Source: Acanthosepion lycidas
Taxonomy: Eukaryota; Mollusca; Cephalopoda; Sepiida; Sepiidae
NCBI GenBank assembly: GCA_963932145.1
Contig: OZ010586.1
Location: 77,006,087-77,070,086 of the forward strand
Length of the DNA: 64,000 nucleotides
Reading direction: 5' to 3'
Shown here: piece by piece, positions 34,155 through 47,800 of the stretch
Position numbering within the stretch: the stretch's first letter is position 1
Layout: each line of letters begins with the position of its first letter
Program-made: the position numbers and the translations under genes
Notes under the pieces: generated by a model
The model's input: only the letters and a program-made list of their open reading frames with translations
Database searches by the model: none
Told to the model about the DNA's origin: nothing

Positions 34155-34343
34155 AACTTAAATCTTATAAAAAAAATTTCCCTCATTTTTTATTGGTGGT
34201 AATTTACTTTATAGAGGATATAGAAAAGTTTTCAACCCAACCAAGAATGGCAATCTGATATATGGTGAAGTTTTGTCAAATGTTTCAGGGTGAAAAATGT
34301 TCAGGAATCACTCATCTTATTCTTCTATATGCCATGTTCCTTT

Positions 34344-35320
34344 CAAGATGTAGGTGATCATGGCTCTCCACAATTCTTTGTAGCTCTTAATAAATTTGGT
34401 CTTTTTGTTATCTCTCCTAAACCTTGCTCTATCATCTATTTACTCAGGCTTGCTAGGTAGATTATGGATTGCTTTTCTCTGTCCCTCTTGCCTTCAGTTT
34501 GTCCTGTGAGTATCAAATTTTTAAAGCCAACTTTACTCATTATATGCTCTAGAAATTTCAACGGTCTCTTCCTGATGTTAAGTATAAGTGTCCTTTTTGT
34601 TTCTCTAGAACTTTATCTTTCCTGGGTATGACAATAAACTACATCCAGCAAGAAAGGGAGGTTTTCAAGAGCATGGAACCAGATTTTAATTACTGTTGTT
34701 CCCAGGTTCACACTGACCTGAGGTGGTTGTACTTGTTACAATTCCTGTTATGGGCAAATAGTTAACCCCCAATCTTATAGTAATAATATCAGCAATAGAT
34801 TTAAAATAAAAAAAAAATACCAACAATACATTTGACTCTCAACAAAAACCTCTTTACAAAAATACATCATTGAAACTTGAAACTGATTTTGCACAAAGAA
34901 TACACATTCTGTTCATACAAACTTTTCCTAAAAATCCTGTTGGCATTAAATAACCCACTAAGGTGTTAATATGCCGTAAAACAAATTAAACTAAATAAAC
35001 CAAACTAGAACTTCATTACGGCTCATATGTTCAAGTCTCTACCTCATCTATGAGGAAATTCAGCATTTACTGTCAAATATGGGGACTGATATTTCATAAT
35101 AGTTAATTACTCTTTTCCTCATTTCTAATGAAATATTTCTATTTCTTAATAATTTGCTTAGCTTTTGGAAGGCACCTTTTTCTAATCCGATGCACCTTCA
35201 GATTTCCATCTTACACTGTTAAAACATTCTCTGTTAAAACACTTCCAAGATATTTAGATTTTTGTACTTGTTTGATTTTGGGGACTATAATTTGTAATTT
35301 GCATAGGGATGCTGAAAAAT
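34344..35320 (-). pseudogene. RTE-like LINE fragment interrupted by ~390 bp
   Basis: 34344-34640 parallels 17219-17540 and 35040-35315 parallels 17590-17840, in the right order. The interval 34640-35035 is foreign to the LINE and ends with a SINE-type tail (GGCATTAAATAACCCACTAA, TATGCCGTAAAACA), so a retroposon inserted here. Decayed. Confidence 0.6.
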
Positions 35321-36110
35321 TCTTGGTTTAAGCAAAAATATATTTGATTATTTGGGCAAATTTTGGAACGTGGATTGGGTTCAGAACTTCTCAGCACCTC
35401 CTCAAGAGCTATCAACCAAATAGTCATTTTTTTTTTTACGATAAACTTTTTAAAAGATATCTACCAAACATGTTTCATGCCAAACCAAACATTTCCAACT
35501 TATTTCAGACGTTTATCTTCAAATTTATTTTTTTAATCTGCATCTTTTCTTTCCACCTGTCTGATTCTGCTTGTTCCTGATCTAAAAAAAGAAACTAAAA
35601 ACAAGTGAAATTTGTGGTCTCTTCTGCTTCCTTCAATCTCCACCCAGGGGTTTTTATTTTGCCATTTGTTCAGTCTGTAGATTAACATTAATTTTCCTGT
35701 TGTTCTTTGCATTTTTCTTATATATAAACCTGTTCCCAAGAGCTTACTTTTCTGCTGTCAAAAGATGCAAAAAAAAACCTCTTTAACATTTTCCATTTCC
35801 ATCTTTTTTGTAGCATCCATTTTGCATGTTATCTTTATTCCTGTTTTTTCATTTTTTTTGCTTTTTTATTAGTTCCTATTTTATTTTTACACTTTTTCAA
35901 TGTCTACTTGAGTTTTAATTGTTTTTTGTTTTTGCTTTAAGCTGAAAGGCCAATGTAATTTTCAGCTGAACACTAATCCTGTAACTGACCAAGTCTCATA
36001 ACATCTTTCAACAAAATGAAGAAATATGGTTGAAGATCAATGCACACAGTGAGAAGAAGGGGGGGAAGAGTTACTGCCCATAATAGCAGTAGCAGCAATA
36101 ATAACACCTA
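35321..36110. other. AT-rich stretch without recognised feature
   Basis: No family-like ORF or terminal repeat seen. Confidence 0.35.
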
Positions 36111-36119
36111 CAATTTTGA

Positions 36120-36780
36120 TAATTAATAAAATATATAAAAAGAAAAGGAAAGAGAGAAGAAGAAGTGGAAGAAAAAAGAATAAGTGCAGATGAAGAATTA
36201 TAAAGATCAATAGAAAAAATTATGAGGAAGAAGAATAATTATGAAGAAGAAAAAAAGGAAGAAGAAAAAATTATATGAAAGAAGAAAAAGAAATAAAAAT
36301 AAGAAATAAGAATGAGAAAAATGATTTAGGAAGAAGAATTATGTAGAAGAAGAAAATTGAATAATTGAAAAGAGGAAGAATAAAGAAAAGGTGAAGTGAA
36401 GAAGGGAAATTATAAGGAAGAGAAGATGCAAAAGAAAAGGCAGAAAAAGAATAAAAAATTCTAAAAATTGAAAAAAGAAGTAAAATAAATGAAAGAAAAG
36501 AAAAAAATTATAAAAGAATGAGAGAACATTCATGATAATCAAAAATTCAAAACAAAATGGCTGAACAAAAGACAGTGTTTTCAAAGATTAACAGGAAAAA
36601 GAAAGAAACAGAAAAACAAGTTAAAATAAGAAGAATATGAGAAAGGAAGAAAATGAAAAATGAAATCAAAAGATGAAGTGAGTACAGAGAATTCCAAAGC
36701 AAAGTAAGAAAAAGAAAGAAAAGAATTAAAGGGAATGATTAGAAGAGAGGTTAAGAAAAAAAAATATTTTACAATAGTTC
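36120..36780. repeat. Purine-rich (GAA/GA) degenerate tract
   Basis: Roughly 650 bp in which the plus strand is almost all A and G with sparse T, built from GAAGAAGAA, GAAAAAG and similar units. Its minus strand has the same T/C bias as the satellite 3 kb away, but I could not align the two as units. Confidence 0.75.
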
Positions 36781-36839
36781 ACCCTGTTCAATTTTCCCAA
36801 ACCACTCAAAGTAGAGGGTGGAAGAGTAACATGTGAGAG

Positions 36840-37762
36840 GTAAAGTTTATAAGGATTTGGGGGAAGATAACTGTTAGCTCTCAACTTGAACAGATTAAGG
36901 TTTTAGTGATCGGAAAACATCCTCAGTTCCACAAAGTAGTAGTTTGTAGAAAGAAGCTGTACGAGTGCAACTTAGATTGCAGTGAATATTGGTAGGTACA
37001 TTACAATGAATGAGGCATGGCAGGTTTTAGCCATGTTGGTTAGAATTGGTAGAACTAAGGAATGTAGATTATCTGAACACTTTCCATGGAAATAGTGATA
37101 AAGCAGTGAGAGGCTCACAACATATTGTCTGTGGGAAAGAGGTTGTAGGGTGGAAAATAATTCATCCCTTACAAGACTCCATAACCACTTTTGAAGGTTG
37201 GAAAGTGAAGACTAGCCAGCTCCTGCCCATATATGGCAGCAGTACTCCATTTTCAGCCTGATCTAGTTCTTGTAAAGCTTGAGAATAGCAGGAAGAATCA
37301 GGTATTTTCTGGAGCAGTACAGGGCACTGGCCCCTTTTCCAGTATCTTTACTGATGCATCATATGTAAGCATTCCAACTGAGGTCTGGGTGAGCTTAAGT
37401 CCCAATAGATGCTCAAGACACATGGCCTATTTGTGAGAACACCCATTCATTGTGATAGATGCAAATTCAGTGTCCACTTAGAGATGATAGAACATTACTA
37501 ATTTGGTTTTTGAGGCTCTGAATGTGATCAGCCAGTTTTTTTTTTCCCATTGAGCTATTAGAACTCAGTCAGAGGAGAGATCAGCTGCCAGACTCTGATC
37601 ATCTAGAATTTTGGAGGTGCACCTATATACCATAGATATCAATAAAAAATTGGAGTTGTGCTAATAAAGAAAGTATACAAAAACTTATATGTATAAGCTT
37701 ACCATAATTTCCAAGCCTCAAAGCAGTAGAATTTTCAATTTTATTATAAGTTTTATTCCCTT
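36840..37762 (-). pseudogene. CR1/Jockey-like LINE RT C-terminal region, inverted duplicate of 15.58-16.35 kb
   Basis: Minus strand carries the same pieces as 15578-16346 (DDQSLAADLSSD-like, MGVLTNRPCVL, MEYCCHIWAGAG-like, FHGKCSDNLHSLV). A shadow frame on the opposite strand is 71 codons in both copies and differs at only five residues. The similarity extends past the LINE into a mariner-type end on one side. 36840-37000 continues to the tail LICSS-ELTVIF, which is absent from the first copy. Confidence 0.75.
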
Positions 37763-37765
37763 ATA

Positions 37766-38435
37766 CAAGTGTATGTCAAAATTATCTGCACTTTTGCTAT
37801 AAAATATTGTTAGGTTTGTCATACTGCATTCTGCTTATGTGTGCTTATATTTGGTACTATTGTGGTCATGTGACCAAAGTTTGAGCATGATCACATCAGT
37901 TTTCTTGCTGCTATTACAGTGTAAACATGGCTGCTCCATTAGCTGTGTCCAACAAGGAAGAACAAAGAGAACATGCTACCTCATTAAAGATAACTTGCTG
38001 GTTTGCCATTGGCTTCTATTGAACTTGCTGAATGTTCTTCTCAGTAGTAGAGGCTGATAGTCATTCTGCTCCTTCTTCATGTTTCATGTTTGTCCAGCCA
38101 CTCTTAAACTTTTTGATCCACTCTTACGCACTTCTACGCAGTAGTGTACTGTTGCCATATTTTGTTAAAAGCTTCCAATGAATTTCAGCCCCTTACACAC
38201 ATTGAAACCAGAGAAATTGGATCCCTGCTCTTTGTTCATCCTAGGTGCACACTAGTGGTGGAATTGCCATGTTTACACCGTAACAGAAGCTAGAAAACTA
38301 GCATGAACAAGCTCAAACTTCAATCATCATGTGACCACAATAGTACCAACACACATAAGCAGAATCCCTTCTGACAAACCTAAAGATATCTTATGGCAAA
38401 AGTGGGGGTAATTTTTTTACTTATTCTTGTATAAT
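37766..38435. mobile_element. Fold-back mariner derivative with two transposase 5' ends
   Basis: Outer ends TACAAGTGTATGTCAAAAT (left) and, on the minus strand, TACAAGAATAAGTAAAAAA (right) continue as a long inverted repeat of about 190 bp including TTAGGTTTGTC, ATTCTGCTTATGTGTG, TGGTACTATTGTGGTCA and GTTTGAGC. Both arms reach into the start of a mariner transposase: MAAPLAVSNKEEQRE on plus at 37928 and MAIPPLVCT then DEQRAGIQFLW on minus near 38270. The minus reading continues YGNSTLLRRSA, EWIKKFKSGWTNMKHEEGAE and EVACSL. The catalytic part is absent. Confidence 0.75.
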
Positions 38436-38439
38436 AAAA

Positions 38440-39660
38440 TATTTTCATAGCCTAACATCATTTAAGCTTCAGACCTGATACAAAAAAAAATACTTATGAC
38501 TTACTTCTCTAGATGGACACTAAGGCAGTCCTGGTCAAATCATAATAGTCCCAGCCAATCTAGTACATATGGTAAACCTATGTCTGTAAATATGCATATG
38601 AGAGTTAGTGAAAGAAAGAGAGGAAAATTGAGATAGAGAGACTGGCAAAGTGTAGACAAACAAAAGGAAAATAATAGAAAAAAATGCAGAATGAAAGGTA
38701 CAAAAGAGGACACAAAGTTTGCTACAAAATTTCTTTTGTGAAAGAAAAAAAAAACAAGAAAAGGAAGCAAAATCTCCTTCCACACAAAAAAATAGAGAGA
38801 AAGTTAAAAAAAAGAAATAAAAATCTCAAGATATAGACTACATCAAAATGATCTGCCAAGCACTTCCAATAGAAACTCAACAACATGAACTTTAATGTTG
38901 AGACTTGCTTCTCGTTGTTTATTGATGTCCATGAATTCTCCTCTGTTAACCGTCTTGTGATGGCTGTTAACAATCACAGAGAAAAATATAAAATGGAAAG
39001 AAATTAAAAGTCAAATAAAATAAGTGTAAAAATCAATAAATGGAGAAAGTTTGGTACCTTTTTCTTTATATTGTTTCATTCTCATCTTAAGCAGATGTTT
39101 GCAATGGCTCGTGTTAGTGATGTAACTTCAAAGAAAAAAATGTTATATGGTTCTTGTTTTGTGATTTTCTCCAAAGACATAATTTGACTCACTGGATTCT
39201 TCACTGGCATTGGAAATAGTTCTTTAATCTGATAAAAGTGGTTACCAAAAAAAAAAAAAAATTCCTGCTTGTTTTGTTGGTATGCTTGTAGTTTTCTATG
39301 TTAACAGGTCAGTCCATGTTAATCTATAGTATAAAGAGATCTTATCTGTTCTTGACCTCTTTTATTCTTAATATATTATTTGCTTTCAGGCATTCAAAAC
39401 CTGTGTTTCTAACATATTCTTTCTAGTTCATTGATTCTTGTATATTTCAATCTGTCCAATTCATCTTTTTAATTTCTTTTACACTTCTCTTTTATGTCTG
39501 GAATTATCTTCCTTGTATTTTAGCTTTTTCATCAAATTTATTATTCTTTCATTTTTTTCTTCTCTTCAGTCTACTCATTCAATGTTATTAAACTTACTCT
39601 TACTGATTCTTTTATTTTCAATTGTATTTTATTTTCTTTCATCGATCTTCAGTTTCCTTC
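38440..39660. other. AT-rich left flank of the satellite
   Basis: 38560-38830 is purine-rich on the plus strand. 39430-39660 becomes T/C-rich (for example TTTTTTCTTCTCTTCAGTC) and could hold worn monomers, but I cannot align full units. No gene recognised. Confidence 0.4.
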
Positions 39661-41899
39661 CTCTTGCCAGTTATTTTCTCTTTTTTTCATTCTTTTCACT
39701 TCTGCCTTTTACTCTATTCCATTACATTTTCCCTCTCTTTCTATCATTCATTCTTTTTCTTTTTTTCATTATCTGGCTTTTGCCAGTTATTTTCTCTTTT
39801 TTTCATTCTTTTTCCTTCTGCCTCTTTACTCTATTCCATTACATTTTCCCTCTCTTTCTATCATTCATTCTTTTTCTTTTTTTTCATTATCTGGCTTTTG
39901 CCAGTTATTTTCTCTTTTTTTCATTCTTTTCCCTTCTGCCTCTTTACTCTATTCCATTACATTTTCCCTCTCTTTCTATCATTCATTCTTTTTCTTTTTT
40001 TTCATTATCTGGCTTTTGCCAGTTATTAACTCTTTTTTTCATTCTTTTCCCTTCTGCCTCTTTACTCTATTCCATTACATTTTCCCTCTCTTTCTATCAT
40101 TCATTCTTTTTCTTTTTTTCATTATCTGGCTTTTGCCAGTTATTTTCTCTTTTTTTCATTCTTTTCCCTTCTGCCTCTTTACTCTATTCCATTACATTTT
40201 CCCTCTCTTTCTATCATTCATTCTTTTTCTTTTTTTCATTATCTGGCTTTTGCCAGTTATTTTCTCTTTTTTTCATTCTTTTCACTTCTGCCTTTTACTC
40301 TATTCCATTACATTTTCCCTCTCTTTCTATCATTCATTCTTTTTCTTTTTTTTCATTATCTGGCTTTTGCCAGTTATTTTCTCTTTTTTTCATTCTTTTC
40401 CCTTCTGCCTCTTTACTCTATTCCATTACATTTTCCCTCTCTTTCTATCATTCATTCTTTTTCTTTTTTTCATTATCTGGCTTTGGCCAGTTATTTTCTC
40501 TTTTTTTCATTCTTTTCCCTTCTGCCTCTTTACTCTATTCCATTACATTTTCCCTCTCTTTCTATCATTCATTCTTTTTCTTTTTCTCATTATCTGGCTT
40601 TGGCCAGTTATTTTCTCTTTTTTTCATTCTTTTCCCTTCTGCCTCTTTACTCTATTCCATTACATTTTCCCTCTCTTTCTATCATTCATTCTTTTTCTTT
40701 TTCTCATTATCTGGCTTTGGCCAGTTATTTTCTCTTTTTTTCATTCTTTTCCCTTCTGCCTCTTTACTCTATTCCATTACATTTTCCCTCTCTTTCTATC
40801 ATTCATTCTTTTTCTTTTTTTTCATTATCTGGCTTTTGCCAGTTATTTTCTCTTTTTTTCATTCTTTTCCCTTCTGCCTCTTTACTCTATTCCATTACAT
40901 TTTCCCTCTCTTTCTATCATTCATTCTTTTTCTTTTTTTTCATTATCTGGCTTTTGCCAGTTATTTTCTCTTTTTTTCATTCTTTTCCCTTCTGCCTCTT
41001 TACTCTATTCCATTACATTTTCCCTCTCTTTCTATCATTCATTCTTTTTCTTTTTTTCATTATCTGGATTTTGCCAGTTATTTTCTCTTTTTTTCATTCT
41101 TTTCCCTTCTGCCTCTTTACTCTATTCCATTACATTTTCCCTCTCTTTCTATCATTCATTCTTTTTCTTTTTTTCATTATCTGGATTTTGCCAGTTATTT
41201 TCTCTTTTTTTCATTCTTTTCCCTTCTGCCTCTTTACTCTATTCCATTACATTTTCCCTCTCTTTCTATCATTCATTCTTTTTCTTTTTTTTCATTATCT
41301 GGCTTTTGCCAGTTATTTTCTCTTTTTTTCATTCTTTTCCCTTCTGCCTCTTTACTCTATTCCATTACATTTTCCCTCTCTTTCTATCATTCATTCTTTT
41401 TCTTTTTTTTCATTATCTGGCTTTTGCCAGTTATTTTCTCTTTTTTTCATTCTTTTCCCTTCTGCCTCTTTACTCTATTCCATTACATTTTCCCTCTCTT
41501 TCTATCATTCATTCTTTTTCTTTTTTTTCATTATCTGGCTTTTGCCAGTTATTTACTCTTTTTTTCATTCTTATCCCTTCTGCCTCTTTACTCTATTCCA
41601 TTACATTTTCCCTCTCTTTCTATCATTCATTCTTTTTCTTTTTTTTCATTATCTGGCTTTTGCCAGTTATTTTCTCTTTTTTTCATTCTTTTCCCTTCTG
41701 CCTCTTTACTCTATTCCATTACATTTTCCCTCTCTTTCTATCATTCATTCTTTTTCTTTTTTTTCATTATCTGGCTTTTGCCAGTTATTTTCTCTTTTTT
41801 TCATTCTTTTCCCTTCTGCCTCTTTACTCTATTCCATTACATTTTCCCTCTCTTTCTATCATTCATTCTTTTTCTTTTTTTTCATTATCTGGCTTTTGC

Positions 41900-44800
41900 C
41901 AGTTATTTTCTCTTTTTTTCATTCTTTTCCCTTCTGCCTCTTTACTCTATTCCATTACATTTTCCCTCTCTTTCTATCATTCATTCTTTTTCTTTTTTTT
42001 CATTATCTGGCTTTTGCCAGTTATTTTCTCTTTTTTTCATTCTTTTCCCTTCTGCCTCTTTACTCTATTCCATTACATTTTCCCTCTCTTTCTATCATTC
42101 ATTCTTTTTCTTTTTTTTCATTATCTGGCTTTTGCCAGTTATTTTCTCTTTTTTTCATTCTTTTCCCTTCTGCCTCTTTACTCTATTCCATTACATTTTC
42201 CCTCTCTTTCTATCATTCATTCTCTTTCTTTTTTTTCATTATCTGGCTTTTGCCAGTTATTTTCTCTTTTTTTCATTCTTTTCCCTTCTGCCTCTTTACT
42301 CTATTCCATTACATTTTCTCTCTCTTTCTATCATTCATTCTTTTTCTTTTTTTTCATTATCTGGCTTTTGCCAGTTATTTTCTCTTTTTTTCATTCTTTT
42401 CCCTTCTGCCTCTTTACTCTATTCCATTACATTTTCCCTCTCTTTCTATCATTCATTCTTTTTCTTTTTTTTCATTATCTGGCTTTTGCCAGTTATTTTC
42501 TCTTTTTTTCATTCTTTTCCCTTCTGCCTCTTTACTCTATTCCATTACATTTTCCCTCTCTTTCTATCATTCATTCTTTTTCTTTTTTTTCATTATCTGG
42601 CTTTTGCCAGTTATTTTCTCTTTTTTTCATTCTTTTCCCTTCTGCCTCTTTACTCTATTCCATTACATTTTCCCTCTCTTTCTATCATTCATTCTTTTTC
42701 TTTTTTTCATTATCTGGATTTTGCCAGTTATTTTCTCTTTTTTTCATTCTTTTCCCTTCTGCCTCTTTACTCTATTCCATTACATTTTCCCTCTCTTTCT
42801 ATCATTCATTCTTTTTCTTTTTTTTCATTATCTGGCTTTTGCCAGTTATTTTCTCTTTTTTTCATTCTTTTCCCTTCTGCCTCTTTATTCCATTACATTT
42901 TCCCTCTCTTTCTATCATTCATTCTTTTTCTTTTTTTTCATTATCTGGCTTTTGCCAGTTATTTTCTCTTTTTTTCATTCTTTTCCCTTCTGCCTCTTTA
43001 CTCTATTCCATTACATTTTCCCTCTCTTTCTATCATTCATTCTTTTTCTTTTTTTTCATTATCTGGCTTTTGCCAGTTATTTTCTCTTTTTTTCATTCTT
43101 TTCCCTTCTGCCTCTTTACTCTATTCCATTACATTTTCCCTCTCTTTCTATCATTCATTCTTTTTCTTTTTTTCATTATCTGGATTTTGCCAGTTATTTT
43201 CTCTTTTTGTCATTCTTTTCCCTTCTGCCTCTTTACTCTATTCCATTACATTTTCCCTCTCTTTCTATCATTCATTCTTTTTCTTTTTTTTCATTATCTG
43301 GCTTTTGCCAGTTATTTTCTCTTTTTTTCATTCTTTTCCCTTCTGCCTCTTTATTCCATTACATTTTCCCTCTCTTTCTATCATTCATTCTTTTTCTTTT
43401 TTTTCATTATCTGGCTTTTGCCAGTTATTTTCTCTTTTTTTCATTCTTTTCCCTTCTGCCTCTTTACTCTATTCCATTACATTTTCCCTCTCTTTCTATC
43501 ATTCATTCTTTTTCTTTTTTTTTCATTATCTGGCTTTTGCCAGTTATTTTCTCTTTTTTTCATTCTTTTCCCTTCTGCCTCTTTACTCTATTCCATTACA
43601 TTTTCCCTCTCTTTCTATCATTCATTCTTTTTCTTTTTTTTCATTATCTGGCTTTTGCCAGTTATTTTCTCTTTTTTTCATTCTTTTCCCTTCTGCCTCT
43701 TTATTCCATTACATTTTCCCTCTCTTTCTATCATTCATTCTTTTTCTTTTTTTTCATTATCTGGCTTTTGCCAGTTATTTTCTCTTTTTTTCATTCTTTT
43801 CCCTTCTGCCTCTTTACTCTATTCCATTACATTTTCCCTCTCTTTCTATCATTCATTCTTTTTCTTTTTTTTCATTATCTGGCTTTTGCCAGTTATTTTC
43901 TCTTTTTTTCATTCTTTTCCCTTCTGCCTCTTTACTCTATTCCATTACATTTTCCCTCTCTTTCTATCATTCATTCTTTTTCTTTTTTTCATTATCTGGA
44001 TTTTGCCAGTTATTTTCTCTTTTTTTCATTCTTTTCCCTTCTGCCTCTTTACTCTATTCCATTACATTTTCCCTCTCTTTCTATCATTCATTCTTTTTCT
44101 TTTTTTTCATTATCTGGCTTTTGCCAGTTATTTTCTCTTTTTTTCATTCTTTTCCCTTCTGCCTCTTTACTCTATTCCATTACATTTTCCCTCTCTTTCT
44201 ATCATTCATTCTTTTTCTTTTTTTTCATTATCTGGCTTTTGCCAGTTATTTTCTCTTTTTTTCATTCTTTTCCCTTCTGCCTCTTTACTCTATTCCATTA
44301 CATTTTCCCTCTCTTTCTATCATTCATTCTCTTTCTTTTTTTTCATTATCTGGCTTTTGCCAGTTATTTTCTCTTTTTTTCATTCTTTTCCCTTCTGCCT
44401 CTTTACTCTATTCCATTACATTTTCTCTCTCTTTCTATCATTCATTCTTTTTCTTTTTTTTCATTATCTGGCTTTTGCCAGTTATTTTCTCTTTTTTTCA
44501 TTCTTTTCCCTTCTGCCTCTTTACTCTATTCCATTACATTTTCCCTCTCTTTCTATCATTCATTCTTTTTCTTTTTTTTCATTATCTGGCTTTTGCCAGT
44601 TATTTTCTCTTTTTTTCATTCTTTTCCCTTCTGCCTCTTTACTCTATTCCATTACATTTTCCCTCTCTTTCTATCATTCATTCTTTTTCTTTTTTTTCAT
44701 TATCTGGCTTTTGCCAGTTATTTTCTCTTTTTTTCATTCTTTTCCCTTCTGCCTCTTTACTCTATTCCATTACATTTTCCCTCTCTTTCTATCATTCATT
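41900..44800 (+). repeat. Higher-order block: 18 monomers, offset 2107 bp
   Basis: Two private variants occur in the same order 2107 bp apart: ATTCTCTTTC at about 42219 and 44326, then ACATTTTCTCTCTC at 42311 and 44418. Monomers with CTGGATTTTGCC are confined to this left third of the array (near 41068, 41186, 42715, 43183 and 43995). Confidence 0.7.
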
Positions 44801-47800
44801 CTTTTTCTTTTTTTTCATTATCTGGCTTTTGCCAGTTATTTTCTCTTTTTTTCATTCTTTTCCCTTCTGCCTCTTTACTCTATTCCATTACATTTTCCCT
44901 CTCTTTCTATCATTCATTCTTTTTCTTTTTTTTCATTATCTGGCTTTTGCCAGTTATTTTCTCTTTTTTTCATTCTTTTCCCTTCTGCCTCTTTACTCTA
45001 TTCCATTACATTTTCCCTCTCTTTCTATCATTCATTCTTTTTCTTTTTTTTCATTATCTGGCTTTTGCCAGTTATTTTCTCTTTTTTTCATTCTTTTCCC
45101 TTCTGCCTCTTTACTCTATTCCATTACATTTTCCCTCTCTTTCTATCATTCATTCTTTTTCTTTTTTTTCATTATCTGGCTTTTGCCAGTTATTTTCTCT
45201 TTTTTTCATTCTTTTCCCTTCTGCCTCTTTACTCTATTCCATTACATTTTCCCTCTCTTTCTATTATTCATTCTTTTTCTTTTTTTTCATTATCTGGCTT
45301 TTGCCAGTTATTTTCTCTTTTTTTCATTCTTTTCCCTTCTGCCTCTTTACTCTATTCCATTACATTTTCCCTCTCTTTCTATCATTCATTCTTTTTCTTT
45401 TTTTTCATTATCTGGCTTTTGCCAGTTATTTTCTCTTTTTTTCATTCTTTTCCCTTCTGCCTCTTTATTCCATTACATTTTCCCTCTCTTTCTATCATTC
45501 ATTCTTTTTCTTTTTTTTCATTATCTGGCTTTTGCCAGTTTTTTTCTCTTTTTTTCATTCTTTTCCCTTCTGCCTCTTTACTCTATTCCATTACATTTTC
45601 CCTCTCTTTCTATCATTCATTCTTTTTCTTTTTTTTCATTATCTGGCTTTTGCCCGTTATTTTCTCTTTTTTTCATTCTTTTCACTTCTGCCTTTTACTC
45701 TATTCCATTACATTTTCCCTCTCTTTCTATCATTCATTCTTTTTCTTTTTCTCATTATCTGGCTTTGGCCAGTTATTTTCTCTTTTTTTTATTCTTTTCC
45801 CTTCTGCCTCTTTACTCTATTCCATTACATTTTCCCTCTCTTTCTATCATTCATTCTTTTCCTTTTTTTCATTATCTGGCTTTTGCCAGTTATTTTCTCT
45901 TTTTTTCATTCTTTTCCCTTCTGCCTCTTTACTCTATTCCATGACATTTTACCTCTCTTTCTATCATTCATTCTTTTTCTTTTTTTTCATTATCTGGCTT
46001 TTGCCAGTTATTTTCTCTTTTTTTCATTCTTTTCCCTTCTGCCTCTTTACTCTATTCCATTACATTTTCCCTCTCTTTCTATCATTCATTCTTTTTCTTT
46101 TTTTTCATTATCTGGCTTTTGCCAGTTATTTTCTCTTTTTTTCATTCTTTTCCCTTCTGCCTCTTTACTCTATTCCATGACATTTTACCTCTCTTTCTAT
46201 CATTCATTCTTTTTCTTTTTTTCATTATCTGGCTTTTGCCAGTTATTTTCTCTTTTTTTCGTTCTTTTCCCTTCTGACTCTTTACTCTATTCCATTACAT
46301 TTTCCCTCTCTTTCTATCATTCATTCTTTTTCTTTTTTTTCATTATCTGGCTTTTGCCAGTTATTTTCTCTTTTTTTCATTCTTTTCCCTTCTGCCTCTT
46401 TACTCTATTCCATTACATTTTCCCTCTCTTTCTATCATTCATTCTTTTTCTTTTTTTTCATTATCTGGCTTTTGCCAGTTATTTTCTCTTTTTTTCATTC
46501 TTTTCCCTTCTGCCTCTTTACTCTATTCCATTACATTTTCCCTCTCTTTCTATCATTCATTCTTTTTCTTTTTTTCATTATCTGGCTTTTGCCAGTTATT
46601 TTCTCTTTTTTTCATTCTTTTCCCTTCTGCCTCTTTACTCTATTCCATTACATTTTCCCTCTCTTTCTATCATTCATTCTTTTCTTTTTTTTCATTATCT
46701 GGCTTTTGCCAGTTATTTTCTCTTTTTTCATTCTTTTCCCTTCTGCCTCTTTACTCTATTCCATTACATTTTCCCTCTCTTTCTATCATTCATTCTTTTT
46801 CTTTTTTTCATTATCTGGCTTTTGCCAGTTATTTTCTCTTTTTTTCATTCTTTTCCCTTCTGCCTCTTTACTCTATTCCATTACATTTTCCCTCTCTTTC
46901 TATCATTCATTCTTTTTCTTTTTTTTCATTATCTGGCTTTTGCCAGTTATTTTCTCTTTTTTTCATTCTTTTCCCTTCTGCCTCTTTACTCTATTCCATT
47001 ACATTTTCCCTCTCTTTCTATCATTCATTCTTTTTCTTTTTTTTCATTATCTGGCTTTTGCCAGTTATTTTCTCTTTTTTTCATTCTTTTCCCTTCTGCC
47101 TCTTTACTCTATTCCATTACATTTTCCCTCTCTTTCTATCATTCATTCTTTTTCTTTTTTTTCATTATCTGGCTTTTGCCAGTTATTTTCTCTTTTTTTC
47201 ATTCTTTTCCCTTCTGCCTCTTTACTCTATTCCATTACATTTTCCCTCTCTTTCTATTATTCATTCTTTTTCTTTTTTTTCATTATCTGGCTTTTGCCAG
47301 TTATTTTCTCTTTTTTTCATTCTTTTCCCTTCTGCCTCTTTACTCTATTCCATTACATTTTCCCTCTCTTTCTATCATTCATTCTTTTTCTTTTTTTTCA
47401 TTATCTGGCTTTTGCCAGTTATTTTCTCTTTTTTTCATTCTTTTCCCTTCTGCCTCTTTATTCCATTACATTTTCCCTCTCTTTCTATCATTCATTCTTT
47501 TTCTTTTTTTTCATTATCTGGCTTTTGCCAGTTATTTTCTCTTTTTTTCATTCTTTTCCCTTCTGCCTCTTTACTCTATTCCATTACATTTTCCCTCTCT
47601 TTCTATCATTCATTCTTTTTCTTTTTTTTCATTATCTGGCTTTTGCCAGTTATTTTCTCTTTTTTTCATTCTTTTCCCTTCTGCCTCTTTACTCTATTCC
47701 ATTACATTTTCCCTCTCTTTCTATCATTCATTCTTTTTCTTTTTTTTCATTATCTGGCTTTTGCCAGTTATTTTCTCTTTTTTTCATTCTTTTCCCTTCT

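Noticed and set aside
36339-36584. Phe/Leu-rich ORF at 36.3-36.6 kb
   Set aside because: Translation of the minus strand of the purine-rich tract; no family character.
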